DNA of 64,000 bases from Gavia stellata. Its lineage: Eukaryota; Chordata; Aves; Gaviiformes; Gaviidae. The position numbers were made by a program, and so were the translations under genes. Under the pieces are notes generated by a model. That model was not told where the DNA came from. It searched no databases and worked only from the letters and a program-made list of their open reading frames with translations. The stretch lies in assembly GCF_030936135.1 (NCBI RefSeq), contig NC_082617.1, positions 3,468,001-3,532,000 on the forward strand, in the 5' to 3' direction. Shown here piece by piece: positions 36,279-46,534 of the stretch (position 1 is the stretch's first letter; each line of letters starts with the position of its first letter).

Positions 36279-38640
36279 AACCGGTGACACCCAAACCCAG
36301 CCAGCCGGTTCCCTCCCCACCCAAGAACTGTCCTGCTGGGGACACGTGCAGAGGCGGAGGGTGGCACGGGGCTCCCACCCGCTCCCCGGAGCTGCTGGTC
36401 CTCTTTTTGAGATACGTGTTTGTAGCTGCATTATGCCACGGACTACACTTCCTTCTGAAGTAGAAGAATATTGTTTACAAAAGTCATTTCTCTATAAATT
36501 ATATATATATTATATATGTATATATGAGAAGGTGCTAATTTAATGACTGATTGGGGGAGGCTTGTGTAATTACAGCCACTGGGAACTGTCTGCTAAAGAA
36601 AAAAAAAAACAAAAGGCAAAAATACTGCCGACTTGGGCAAAGGGGAAGGCAAGGGGCTTTTCTTTCCCTCGGTCAAGTGCACAAACACTTGGAGCCTCGT
36701 CCCCCCCGGGACGGGCTGGGAAGCAGCGCAGGAGAGCCCTGGCAGCCCCCGCGGGCAGGTCCGTGCCGTGCTGCCTGCTCTCCGCAGGGCAAAGCCACCG
36801 CAGGCCACTGGCCTCAGTGGCTACCAGCCACCATGCCTCCAGCCCAGCCAGGCATCAGGGGCTGAAAAGGGGTGAAGAAAGCAACCCCCCCCCCCTCAAG
36901 TCCTGGCTCTGTTTTGGGTCTGCAACTCATGCGGGGGTCAGAGGGGTGTAGAGCTGGGTGCTATAGCAAGACCGTGCTACAAGGCAGCATCGCCCGAGTT
37001 GGGCAGGAGTTTAAGCCGTTCAGCTCCCATGCTGAAGCACTGTTGCTTATCACTTTATTTCTGTTGTTGCCAGCAGCATTTCCTTCGCCTCTAACCGTCC
37101 CGCTATCACTGGGCTGCATAGCTGCATGCAGGTACGCGTGAGTCCCGAGGGCAGAGGGCTTTACATGTGGCACCTGAGCCAGAGCTGTATTACCAGCACA
37201 CCCCTTTCTCTGGTGCACAGCCCAAAAACCCCCAAATCTCAGCTGGCTTTATGCTGCACCCCTGGTTTGCTCAGCACCCTTCATTGTTCAGGCTCTCAGG
37301 TGCCGCTTGCTGCCCTTGCCCTGCAGCACGTGCGCCCAGGCTGCCCGCAGTGTGTCCACGTGAGGTTGGGCATCGATGCCAATGCCAGCGGAGCAGTGTG
37401 GCAGCTGGACCAGACCCTGCACTGGGGGACAAGGAGAGGCGCAGCCTTTCCGGGGCGCACAGTCCCTAGGGAGCGGTTTAAGCAATGTCACATCGCGCTG
37501 TGTACAAGCTGCCTTGGCGTAGCAGCTTTTTGTGGGGTGGAGTGGCTGTCCCTGCTGTGCTCGGTGTGTCACCAGCTGTGCTGGCCAAGGGGGACACGGG
37601 GCAGCGCCCAGCCACCACCCACTTCCAGGCAGGGGCTGAGCACCTTGAACAGGTTTTTTTTACTCTGGCATTAAATTTTTTGGTTATCGTGTGGGGCACC
37701 CCTCTGTAAAAACCACTCCCGGCTTGTCCCTGCAAGGGTGTGATGCCAGCCCTGACCCTGCCTGCCGGACTTTCCTCCCCCCAGAGCTGCCCCCACCCCT
37801 GCCAGAACCCCCCGGCCGAAATCCCAATCCCTGCCCTGCAGAGACTTCCCTTCCTCGCAGGGCGGTGAGAGGGGAAGAGGAGCCCTTTGCGGCCGGGCTG
37901 GCTGGGGAGCAGGCGGCTCCTGCTCGCTGCACGGCTGCCTGCGGCGCAGGCAGAGGGGTCAGGCAGCGCCGAGGGTCTGGCACATCCCCTGGGTGCTGGT
38001 GAGGGAGATCCTATTGCTGAGCAGAACTTAAATCCTAGCTCAAGGCTGGATCCTGGGCAGAGAAGCAGAGCAGACTGTTAAGTGGTAACAAACAAACGTT
38101 TCTTCGGGGCCGAATTTTTTATTTTTCTTCTTTTTTTTGCACAAATTGCTCATTTTACCAGTGCTTTCCGCTGTGTTTTTGCAGAGGAGGAAAGTGGCAC
38201 GCACAGTCCACACCTCACCCGCTGGCCACAACCCAGAGGAACTTCAGCTGCCAAAAAATGTGTGTGTCCATTTTTGAAGGAAGCTTTTGAGGAAAGATTT
38301 TAAAGACAAGTAGCACGTTGGTGGGTTTATCCAATATTTTTTCTTAATTCAAGCAGCAAACACACCCTGAATAACTCCAATTCCATCTCTCTGGTCATAA
38401 GGAAAAATACACTCACTACCACAAGCGTTTTTTCGCCTGCGCTCCCGTGTTTCCTTCCCAAGCGGGGAGTTAGACGTAAATCCGCGGGCAGGCGCTGGGT
38501 GCCTTCGTGGGCATTGGCACCTGTTGGCACTTGGGGAAACTGAGGCAGAGACACCCCCGGCGCTGCCTGCCTCTGCTCCCCGGTGTAACAGGGACGGGCA
38601 GAGCGTGCTGGGAAGTATCATTCCCCTTTGGTCTGTCCGG
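36279..38640. other. Collagen 3' UTR and intergenic DNA
   Basis: The collagen 3' UTR starts at 36279. An (AT)-rich tract lies at 36494-36530 and an A run at 36597-36609. No AATAAA occurs close by; the only common variant I see is ATTAAA at 37670-37675, so the 3' end is uncertain. Beyond that the DNA is intergenic without a supported gene; open frames on both strands lack recognisable domains. Confidence 0.45.
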
Positions 38641-39153
38641 TCTCTCTCCGGGAAAGGCTGGGGGGGGGGGGGAACCCCCCCCTCCATATTTTGCAGCTGC
38701 AGAGCAACTGGGGTTGCAAACGCTCGGTGATACCCCGCTCCCCACGGGAAAAACCAGCAGAAACACTCGTGGAGACTTTGGGGGGCCTTGTGCTAGTGGT
38801 GGGAGCGGGACCGGGGGGGAGGGAGTGCGGGATGGAGGGAGGGAGTGCGGGATGGAGCGAGGGGCGAAGGGAGAGCGAAGCCCCGGGGGGGCTCAGGGCC
38901 CCTCTTGCCCCGGGGGTGCGGAGCCCCCTCCCCGCCCGGCGCCGGGGCTGACCCGGGGAGGCGGACGGACGGGCGGACGGACGGACGGACGGGACACGTG
39001 CACCGCCCCGCCCCGCCGCACTACAACTCCCGGGGAGCCCCGCGCCGCGCGTCAGCCGCCCGCGACGGGATGGAGCGGACGGGACGGGCTGAGCCGGGCC
39101 CAGCCCCGCCGAGCCGAGCCGAGCTGCACCGGGACGGGCTCCGCACCGCCACC
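38641..39153 (+). promoter_or_regulatory. SLC31A2: SLC31A2 CpG-rich promoter and 5' UTR
   Basis: The sequence is markedly CpG-rich up to and beyond the start codon. It contains GC boxes (CCGCCCCGCCCCGCC, 39004-39018) directly followed by ACTACAACTCCC (39020-39031), the motif associated with ZNF143/SBS at many vertebrate CpG-island promoters. No TATA box is seen. A (GGAC)n microsatellite at 38961-38993 lies just upstream. The start codon has a good Kozak context (CCGCCACCATG). The transcription start is not determined; it probably lies between the ACTACAA motif and 39150. Confidence 0.65.
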
Positions 39154-42100
39154 ATGCAGGTGAGCCCAGCCCAGCCCAGCCGGGGGGGGCCCGGAGGGGG
39201 GGCCCCGGGGCCGGGTGTGCGCCCCGGGCCCGGCCCCGCAGCCTCTCCGGTGTGGGGCAGGGCGCAGCCCGGCTGCTCCCGTAAATCACCCCCGAAACCC
39301 CGCACCTCCCTGCGGACAGGCGCTGTTTCAGGGCCGCGGCACCGCCGCTCACCCCCCGGCACCGCGTCCTCCTGCCAGAGCTTCGCCCCGGTTCCCCGTT
39401 CTCCCCGGTTCCCCGTTCGCCCCGGTTCCCCGTTCTCCCCGGTTCCCCGTTCGCCCCGGTTCCCCGTTCGCCCCGGTTCCCCGTTCGCCCCCTGCTCCCC
39501 CCGGGCCTCAGCCGGGGCTGTGGCGGGGTCTGCCAGCAGCGGTGGCTCCGGCGAGCTGTGCACAGGCTGGGCTGTCTGTCTGTCTGCTCCTTGCACCCCT
39601 GTGCTGCTGCGTCCGCACCCCAAAGGCTCTCCCGTCGCCCGCTCTCCCGTCGCCCGCTCTCCCGTCGCCCACGAAGGGGCTGTCGCGGGTGCGGGCGTAC
39701 GCCAGGCGCTGGCAGCGGGAGCTGAAGTCACGCACAGGCCATAAGCCGTCACCCTGAAGCAGGTTTGCTTCGCGCTCTGAGCTCGGACGTGATGTTCGAG
39801 GCTGTCCCCCCCCGATTTGCTGGCAGCAGCACCCCTGCGAGGTGCAGAGCGTGGCTCACACCGGCTCTGAGGAGCATCCCAGTGTGGGGACACCTCCCCG
39901 GGCCACCGTGTCCCCAGCGTGGGGCTGCAGCTTGGGCTGGCTGGGACGGCGTCCTGCTTGTCGCGCTTTTGTGGAAATCAGGGGTTGGTGTGATGCAGAA
40001 CAGCAGGCTCGTCCCGATGTGCGGGGCCGGGTGTCCCAGTCGGACCAGAGCAGCAGGTCAGGATGTGCTGGGCAGCCTGACGCTGCTCCGTGCATGCACC
40101 TCTGCTTCTCCACTTGATAGCAAAGAGTAACCCAAAACCGTGGCAGATTAAGTCACTGAACGCGTGTGCTGTGCACATGAGCAGACACAGCACAGGATAT
40201 TTCTCAGCAGCTTTGTTTGCGTGTGCAAACACCCGCAAGGTGCAGAGGAGGAGCTGGGCACAGCCATACCCCGGCGCCTGCTGAATCGCTCCTGCGTGGG
40301 CAGGGGTTGAGGACAGGACCGTGTCCCTCCGACCAATATCTCTGGGCCTGTCGCATCGCCCCAGCAGTGTAATTCCCCTCTTGAAAAAAGCGCGGAGATT
40401 TTTAGGACTTGCCCTTCACACACCGCATCTCACCCAGCGGGATGCTGTCTCCGGAGAAATCACGCTATAGCATCGCTATAGGAGAGGAGCGAGAGGCCGC
40501 TGGCCCCAGGAGCATTGTTTTGGCCTCATGGTCACACTGGGTACCCGAAGACATGTGGCTTCACCCCAGGCTGGGAGCCCCGGTGCGGCGAGGGGATCGT
40601 CTGCTGCTCACTTCTCTTCCCTAAAATAGTTCACTAAAATAGTTACCTCGTCCTTACACCACACTGCAGACTTGTGGGTGAAGCCTGCAAAGGAGAAATA
40701 GCTTCATTTAAAGGCTAATTATCATTAATCTGTTGTTAAAGGAACCTTAGAAGTGTGAGCCAATTACATGTGCTAATGTGCTTTGGGTAACGAGCGGCCG
40801 AAGGGTGTAATGAGAGCCCGTCTGCGGCTTGGACACCCGCTTATTGGATGGTATTTCTGGCCGAGGCCGGTCCCGTCGGCTGCATCTGCCCGTGTCAGTA
40901 ACGGCGGGTACGCGCGGCCAAAGCCGGGTCGGTGCAGTGGAGGCGAGGGTGTGAGCCCCACGAACGCTACTTGGAGAGAAGAAAAAACCACCAAAATTCT
41001 GTTTTTTGTGCTAAAACGAGCAAAATTTGGCAGCTGTGGTGGTAGCTCCGTAGGTGGGTTCGTTACACGAGAGCAATACTTGCTCCTCCTATTTCAGTGT
41101 GATAACGAAGGGGGTTTGATGCCTTTGTAGGTCCTGGCAGCCCCACGTCAGACAGACGGACAGTGCTTGGACCGATCCCCTCTGCCAGGGAGGCATCCCT
41201 GGACCAGGCACCCTGGCACCCATCATCAGGCGGTCGCGTGTGTGGCTGTGGGTGCTTTGGCCTGTCCCGGCCATGCGAGAGAAGCCCCTGGGAGGCAGAG
41301 GAAAGGGGAGGGTGGTTTCGCTTTGGGCTGCGGATGGTGTCCCCCAGCCTCTGTCTGTCTCCCACGGACCTTCCCTTCTCAAATCCGGGCTAATGAAGTC
41401 CTGGGCTCACCTCTCTTTACCGCAGGGATAAATTCCAGCTTTTTCGCACCAGGCCAGGCACACACAGGAGCTGCTGCTAGAGGTGAAAATTGTCCTGCTA
41501 GAAGTCACGGGAAGAGTTAAGGCCGGTCAGCGTGACTGATTCTCAGTGCAAGTTCCTCTTCCCGTTTCAGGAATCGGGGCAAACAATTGCAGCATTTGGT
41601 AAAACCCCGGCAGAGCATCGGGGCTCAGCCCTTCGGGGCGGTGGGTGCACGGACCCGCTGAAGACGCGGGCGCCCCAGCCCCTGTCCGCCCCATCGCCCC
41701 GAGGGGGTTCCTAGCGCTGCCCTCTCCTTGGCCTCTCTTCCAGATGTCCTTCTACTTCTCGGACACGGCAGTGCTGCTCTTTGACTTCTGGAGTGTCCAC
41801 ACCCCCACAGGTAGGCTGCCAGACCTGGCCCGGCCCCGAGACACCCGTCTGTCCGTCCATCCGTCCGTCCATCCACCACCAGCTGTGCTCTCCGTCCCAG
41901 GGAAGAGGATGTGGGGCAGAGAAATGAGGAGTGGCTTTGCGTGTCTGGCAGGAGCAGTGGTAGTGATGGGCTGGGAGCGGGGAGAGCAGGGCCCCTGCCC
42001 AGAGTGAACGCTGGGGCACTTACTGCATGGGGGGGTCGGGGCAGACCCCTGATGGGCTCCGCACACCGCTCGCCCCAGAGCTCGGAGGGCAGTGCCTGGT

Positions 42101-43574
42101 TTTGGCCAACCCTCTCTTACCCTGGTGAGCAGCGCCGTGTTCTGGTAGTGCCCTGGGCAGGGGTCGATCCTCCCAAGCAGAGAGCAGCAGGCAGGGAGGT
42201 GCAGGAAGCATCCAGCCCCAGGCCTGCCAACCCCCCCCTCCCCAGTCACTCACTGATTGCTCAGCTTCCCATTTTCTTTTACACTCTTTTTTTTTTTTTA
42301 ATTATTGTCCCAGCATCATATTTTAACCCCCACATTTCTGTGGAGTCCATGCAAAGATGCTTATTTTTTTTCAGAGCAACCCCCTCCAAAAAGTACTCCG
42401 TAGGAATTTAGAGGGGGGATTAGGCTAAATACACCGTTTCCCAACGCTTCACAAACCTGCCTGTCACTCTAGTCCAACCCCAATCCCAGGAGCCCTCCAT
42501 TCCCTCCACCTTATCCCATGGATATGCCCAAGCTGGGACCAGCCGCCCCCCTCCTCTTGCCCCCACGCCCCCTCTCCCACCGGTGTGGGGCGAGGGGCAG
42601 CGGCGGGGTGTTTCTCGTGCAGGGATTGTGCTCTCGGTGCTGGTGATCCTGCTGCTGTCGATGCTTTATGAAGCCGTCAAGATGGGCAAGGCCGTGCTGC
42701 TGCGGCGGGCGCTGCTGGCTCTGCCCCACAGCCTCAGTCGGGAGTCGCTGGTGGAGCCAGAGGAGGGGGGCACCAGCCCCACGCAGGGCAGGTACCACAG
42801 GGCCCCGCTTGCACCCAGCCGGCGGGGCCGCGGTGGGGCTCGGGGACGGGTGTATGGCCCCTGGGCCAGTGCAGGAGGGGAGAAAGGCTGTAAAGAGGCA
42901 GCCGTGGAGTAATAGGCTCCCAGGAAAGGGGTATGTGTACAGCCTGGGGAGGTGGCCCTGGGGGCATCCCGGCCCCTCCAGGTACTTTGGGAGATGTCCA
43001 GGTATTTTTTTTAGCTGTCTTAAATGCGCCCATTCACCCAGGAGCCACCGTGGGTGCAGGAGGGTCCTCATGGTTCAGGGATGGGCACAAGCAGCGGCTC
43101 AAGCACCCCAGCAAGGCTGGCCCGGGCGTTTCCTTCCCAGCACAAGCCGCTTGAGCCAAGCCCTGGGTTTTTCCTGTTGTTTTCAATCCCAGACCACGCC
43201 TGAGGCTGCTCTGACTGCCAAACTTTTAATAACATCCTCCCAGTTCCTTTGGAGGGGGATTTCCCCCTGCGCTGCTGTTTGCAGCCCCCATCCCTCTCCC
43301 TGCTCCCCAAACCCATCTCTGGCTGCTCCGGGGTGCGGGCGGCGGGGCAGGAGATGCCGGCTGCCCCAGCTCCTTGCTGATGGGGTTTCCCATCCTCTTC
43401 CACAGGTGGTTTCGGTACCACGTTGGCCAGACGCTGTTCCACGTGGTGCAGGTGGTGCTGGGCTACATGGTGATGCTGGCCGTCATGTCCTACAACGCCT
43501 GGATCTTCCTCGGGGCCATCGCGGGCTCCACACTGGGCTATTTCGTGGTGTACCCCCTGCTCGGTCGGGGCTAG
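39154..43574 (+). CDS. SLC31A2: SLC31A2 (CTR2), low-affinity copper transporter family
   Basis: Four coding exons: 39154-39159, 41744-41810, 42623-42791, 43406-43574, encoding 136 residues (human CTR2 has 143). Exon 1 holds only ATG CAG. Exon 2 reads MSFYFSDTAVLLFDFWSVHT, nearly identical to the human CTR2 start FSDTAVLLFDFWSVH. Three membrane segments are visible: around IVLSVLVILLLSMLYEAV, around VVLGYMVMLAVMSYN with the family MX3M motif (MLAVM), and around IFLGAIAGSTLGYFVVYPLL with the GX3G motif (GAIAG). The extracellular Met-rich clusters of CTR1 are absent, as expected for CTR2. The protein acts in endosomal and lysosomal membranes and modulates copper pools and CTR1 processing. Between TM1 and TM2 is a cytosolic loop with an EPEEGG segment. 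All introns are GT-AG. Confidence 0.96.
39385..39490. repeat. 17-bp tandem repeat in SLC31A2 intron 1
   Basis: About six copies of a 17-base unit, CCCCGGTTCCCCGTTCK (final position G or T), alternating between two variants. It lies 230 bp downstream of the start codon inside the CpG-rich block. Confidence 0.85.
39626..39672. repeat. 15-bp tandem repeat
   Basis: Three copies of GCTCTCCCGTCGCCC in SLC31A2 intron 1. Confidence 0.8.
41849..41876. repeat. Tetranucleotide repeat
   Basis: A short interrupted CCGT/CCAT tetranucleotide run shortly after SLC31A2 exon 2. Confidence 0.7.
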
Positions 43575-44450
43575 CCACCCCCCCGGGATGGTGGGCGATG
43601 TGCTTCACACCTCCTGCTACTTTGTCTGGAATAGCTGCTGTCACTTCTGCCGGGTCTGTCCTTGTCCCCGTGCTGTGCGGGACCCCAGGGACTTGCTGCG
43701 GGAACCCTCGGCGCTGGCCTGACTCAGGTGGGGAGGCGCTGGGGAAGGGGAGCCCCATGGCCAGCACGCTGCCACTGCCACCGTCCTACCGTCCTCGGCT
43801 GGTGGCTGTCCCCTGGCTCTCAGGGAGCTTTGGCCGGGTGATGATGGCAGGGGGGTGCTGGGCATTTCGTTCTTCCCCCCCGACTTTTTTTTTGGGGGGG
43901 GGGACAGAATTCATCCTGGCTGGAACGGGAATGGTCCAGTGACCTGCTGGGGAAGGGGACATGCTGGGGACAGGCACTCCTGCCCTCCTGCCCAGAGCTG
44001 CCCTGCACTGAGCCCCTCTTCACACAGTGCCTTCTGGGGATAACGGGGGTCCTGCTGGCCCCCCATCCCACCCCCTCCTCCCCCCACCCAGTGCTTCAGG
44101 GATGGGGTCGGAGCAGCCCCCGAGCCCTTGGTGTGGCCGTGCCGAGGGGAAGCTGCTGCTGCGGGTGCCTCTTGCTGCTTCCTCGGGACACCCCTTTGAA
44201 TAAAACCATCTCAGTTGTTTGGCTCCTGGCTTGTGTCTCTGCTGGGTGGTCTCAGGATGTGACACCCCCCGGTCACAGTGGGAGTGGGGATCCCCAGCCC
44301 GACCCCTGCGGCACAGCCCCGGGGGGGCGGTTCAGGAATAAGGACAGTCTCCTCTGGCTTTAAATAAAGCTTTTCCATTTTATTAATTATTATAAGCATA
44401 TTTTTAAACATTTGTATAACTTTCTTAATAAAATATCCTGGAAGAGACAG
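43575..44450 (+). other. SLC31A2: SLC31A2 3' UTR and polyadenylation signals
   Basis: AATAAA at 44199-44204 is the first canonical signal after the stop and gives a 3' UTR of about 640 bases. Two further plus-strand AATAAA hexamers at 44363-44368 and 44427-44432 would extend the transcript into the 3' end of the convergent NIBAN2 gene. Confidence 0.65.
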
Positions 44451-45491
44451 GTTTTAAGTTCCCAAAGCAAGGCACTCTGGGGGGCCTCCCCGAGTGGGTG
44501 AGGCTGGGCACCCCCCTTCAGAGGCAGAAACAGCGGCACCTAAAATACAGGCAAGTGTCGGGGTGCTGGTCCCGGCTCTCTGCACGCACACACGTGTCTC
44601 ACGCTCACGAGTCCGGCCGACCCCCACCAGCTCAGGGGCTTTTAGCATCTCTGTGTGGGGGCTGCGCCAGTCCCGTCCCCCTCCCCAAGGCAGGCAGGGC
44701 TGCTGGGGGTGCCAGCAAACCGCTGTTAAGGCTCCAGCTCTTTGCTCGCCCAGCACCCCAGGTGCTAAAACCTGCAAAGCCCGAGAGTCGGAGAAATCAT
44801 CCGTGTGTGGTGCTAGGGAGCTCCGGAGAGCAAGAGCTGGGATCCCTCCACTGCTGAGCCCATACCTGGGTGCCATGAGCCCATGCCTGGGTGCCGTGAG
44901 CCCACCCCACCCCAGCTCTCACCCCATCGGCAGCGGTTCGAGCCACCCGGTAGTCCTGTATCCCCACAGCTGCTGTGTTTTTCCATCATCCCCTGTGCCC
45001 CCTGCTCCCACCGGCTCTCCCGGAGCCAGCCGGGTGGGATGGCAATGGGCAGGCTCCCAGGAGATCCACCCCCCGGGCTGGGGCACGGGAGGACCCCCGG
45101 GGCAGCCGGGAGCATTCCGCGCACCCATCCACTGCGGGGCTCGTGTCAGCCCCCCCCAGCACCCCAGGCAGTTGTGGGGGGGGGGCACAGATAAAGCATC
45201 TCTTCAGTAGAAAAGAAGACAATAAGGCAGAAGAAGGACAGAGCAGAGCACAGGGGGTGCCCCGTGCCGAGCCAGGGCCTCCCCCAGTCCGACCCAGTAG
45301 GACCACTTAGCTGTGGCCAGCCCCGTGCAGCAGTGGGGACCCCCCTGGCCAGGCAATAAGGTATCGGTGTTCCCCATCCCCTCCCTCGCCCACGGCACCA
45401 CTCTCTATCCCTGGCAGCGCAGCGGGTCCTATCCCCCTACCCCAACCGCCGGTGTCACCAGGGCCAGTCCATGGCGGGGGACTGCTTGGGG
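44379..45491 (-). other. NIBAN2: NIBAN2 3' UTR and polyadenylation signal
   Basis: On the minus strand an AATAAA hexamer lies at plus coordinates 44379-44384, about 1.1 kb after the NIBAN2 stop codon. The interval has no competing coding signal. A pair of near-identical 22-24 bp direct repeats (CATGAGCCCATGCCTGGGTG-type) lies at 44857-44905. Confidence 0.6.
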
Positions 45492-46534
45492 CTAGAACTC
45501 AGTCTGCACCCCCTCGCCGCTCTCCGTCGTGCCCGCGGGCTGCGGGGGGCTGCACTCACCGCCCCGCAGGGCCACCTCCTCACCCGTCTCCTTGTCACTG
45601 GGCTGGTGGCAAGCCATCCCGGCAGACGGTGGGGTCTCAGCTCTGGGTGCGGGTGATGCTGGTGCGGCAAGGGCCACCCTGGCCTCTGATGGCACATCAG
45701 CTCCGGGCATGGGTGATGCCTGTGCGGCTTGAGGCATCCCAGCCCCTGATGGGACATCAGCTCTGGGTTTGGGTGATGCGGGTGCGGTATGTTGCACGCT
45801 GGCCCCTGATGGGATGTCAGCTCCGGGCACGGGTGATGCCGGTGCAGTGTGGGGCACCCTGGCCCCTGATGGGACATCGGCTCTGGGTGCAGGTGGTGCT
45901 GGTGTGGCGTGGGACATACCAGCCCCTGATGGGACATCAGCTCTGGGCGTGGGTGATGCCGGCGTGGCGTGGTGCACACCAGCCTTTGATGGTACCTCGG
46001 CTCCGGGTGCAGGTGATGCCGGTGCAGTGCAGCGTACTCCGTCCCCCTCGCTGGCCGGACGCTCGGGGGGTACTTCACCTGGGACCGACCCCGCCGCCGC
46101 CACCACCACCACCTCCTCAGTGGCACCGCTCTCCCGCGTGGCATCGGTACCGTTTGTCAGCCGGTCCTCTGCTTCAACACCATCCCCGAGGCTCTCCTTC
46201 GCCAGCACCTCCCGGATCTCCTCCACCCCATCCGGGGAGCTCGGCGGCGCCCCAGGGTCCGGCTCCTGTGGCTCCGGGGAGCCAGGCTGCAGCAGCGCCT
46301 CGGCACCCACCTCGTAGGGCAGGACCCCCTCGTCGTCCTGGATCACCGACACCACTTGCTTGGCCCTGCGGCGCTTGTCAGCGGCCGGCTCGGCCTCGGG
46401 CTGCCCACCGTACTCCTCACCCCAGTCGATGGGGATGCCTTCGCCCAGGAGGTGCAGGTTGGGATCGCTGTTGTGCATCACCATGCTGTCGCGGTACAGG
46501 TTGTGCTTCCGCTGCACGGCCGCCTCCTTCACAG
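45492..46534 (-). CDS. NIBAN2: NIBAN2 last exon with expanded repeat tail
   Basis: The exon begins with two bases completing an Ala codon, then VKEAAVQRKHNLYRDSMVMH and IDWGEEYGG, a basic KRRRAKQVVSVIQDDEG segment, and a Pro/Ser-rich acidic region. It ends PSDKETGEE ... GVQTEF and TAG. Between these conserved ends lie six tandem 20-residue units plus partial units on both sides. The tail is about 346 residues, much longer than in human, while both flanks remain conserved. The region is probably disordered. In the human protein this tail carries ERK-regulated serines, so the expansion may affect regulation; that is inference. Confidence 0.95.

Larger units (their letters stand above)
39160..41743 (+). 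other. SLC31A2: SLC31A2 intron 1
   Basis: A 2.6-kb intron. Its first 600 bases continue the CpG island and hold two tandem arrays (listed separately). The rest is unique-looking, with no exon or mobile element recognised. Confidence 0.6.
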
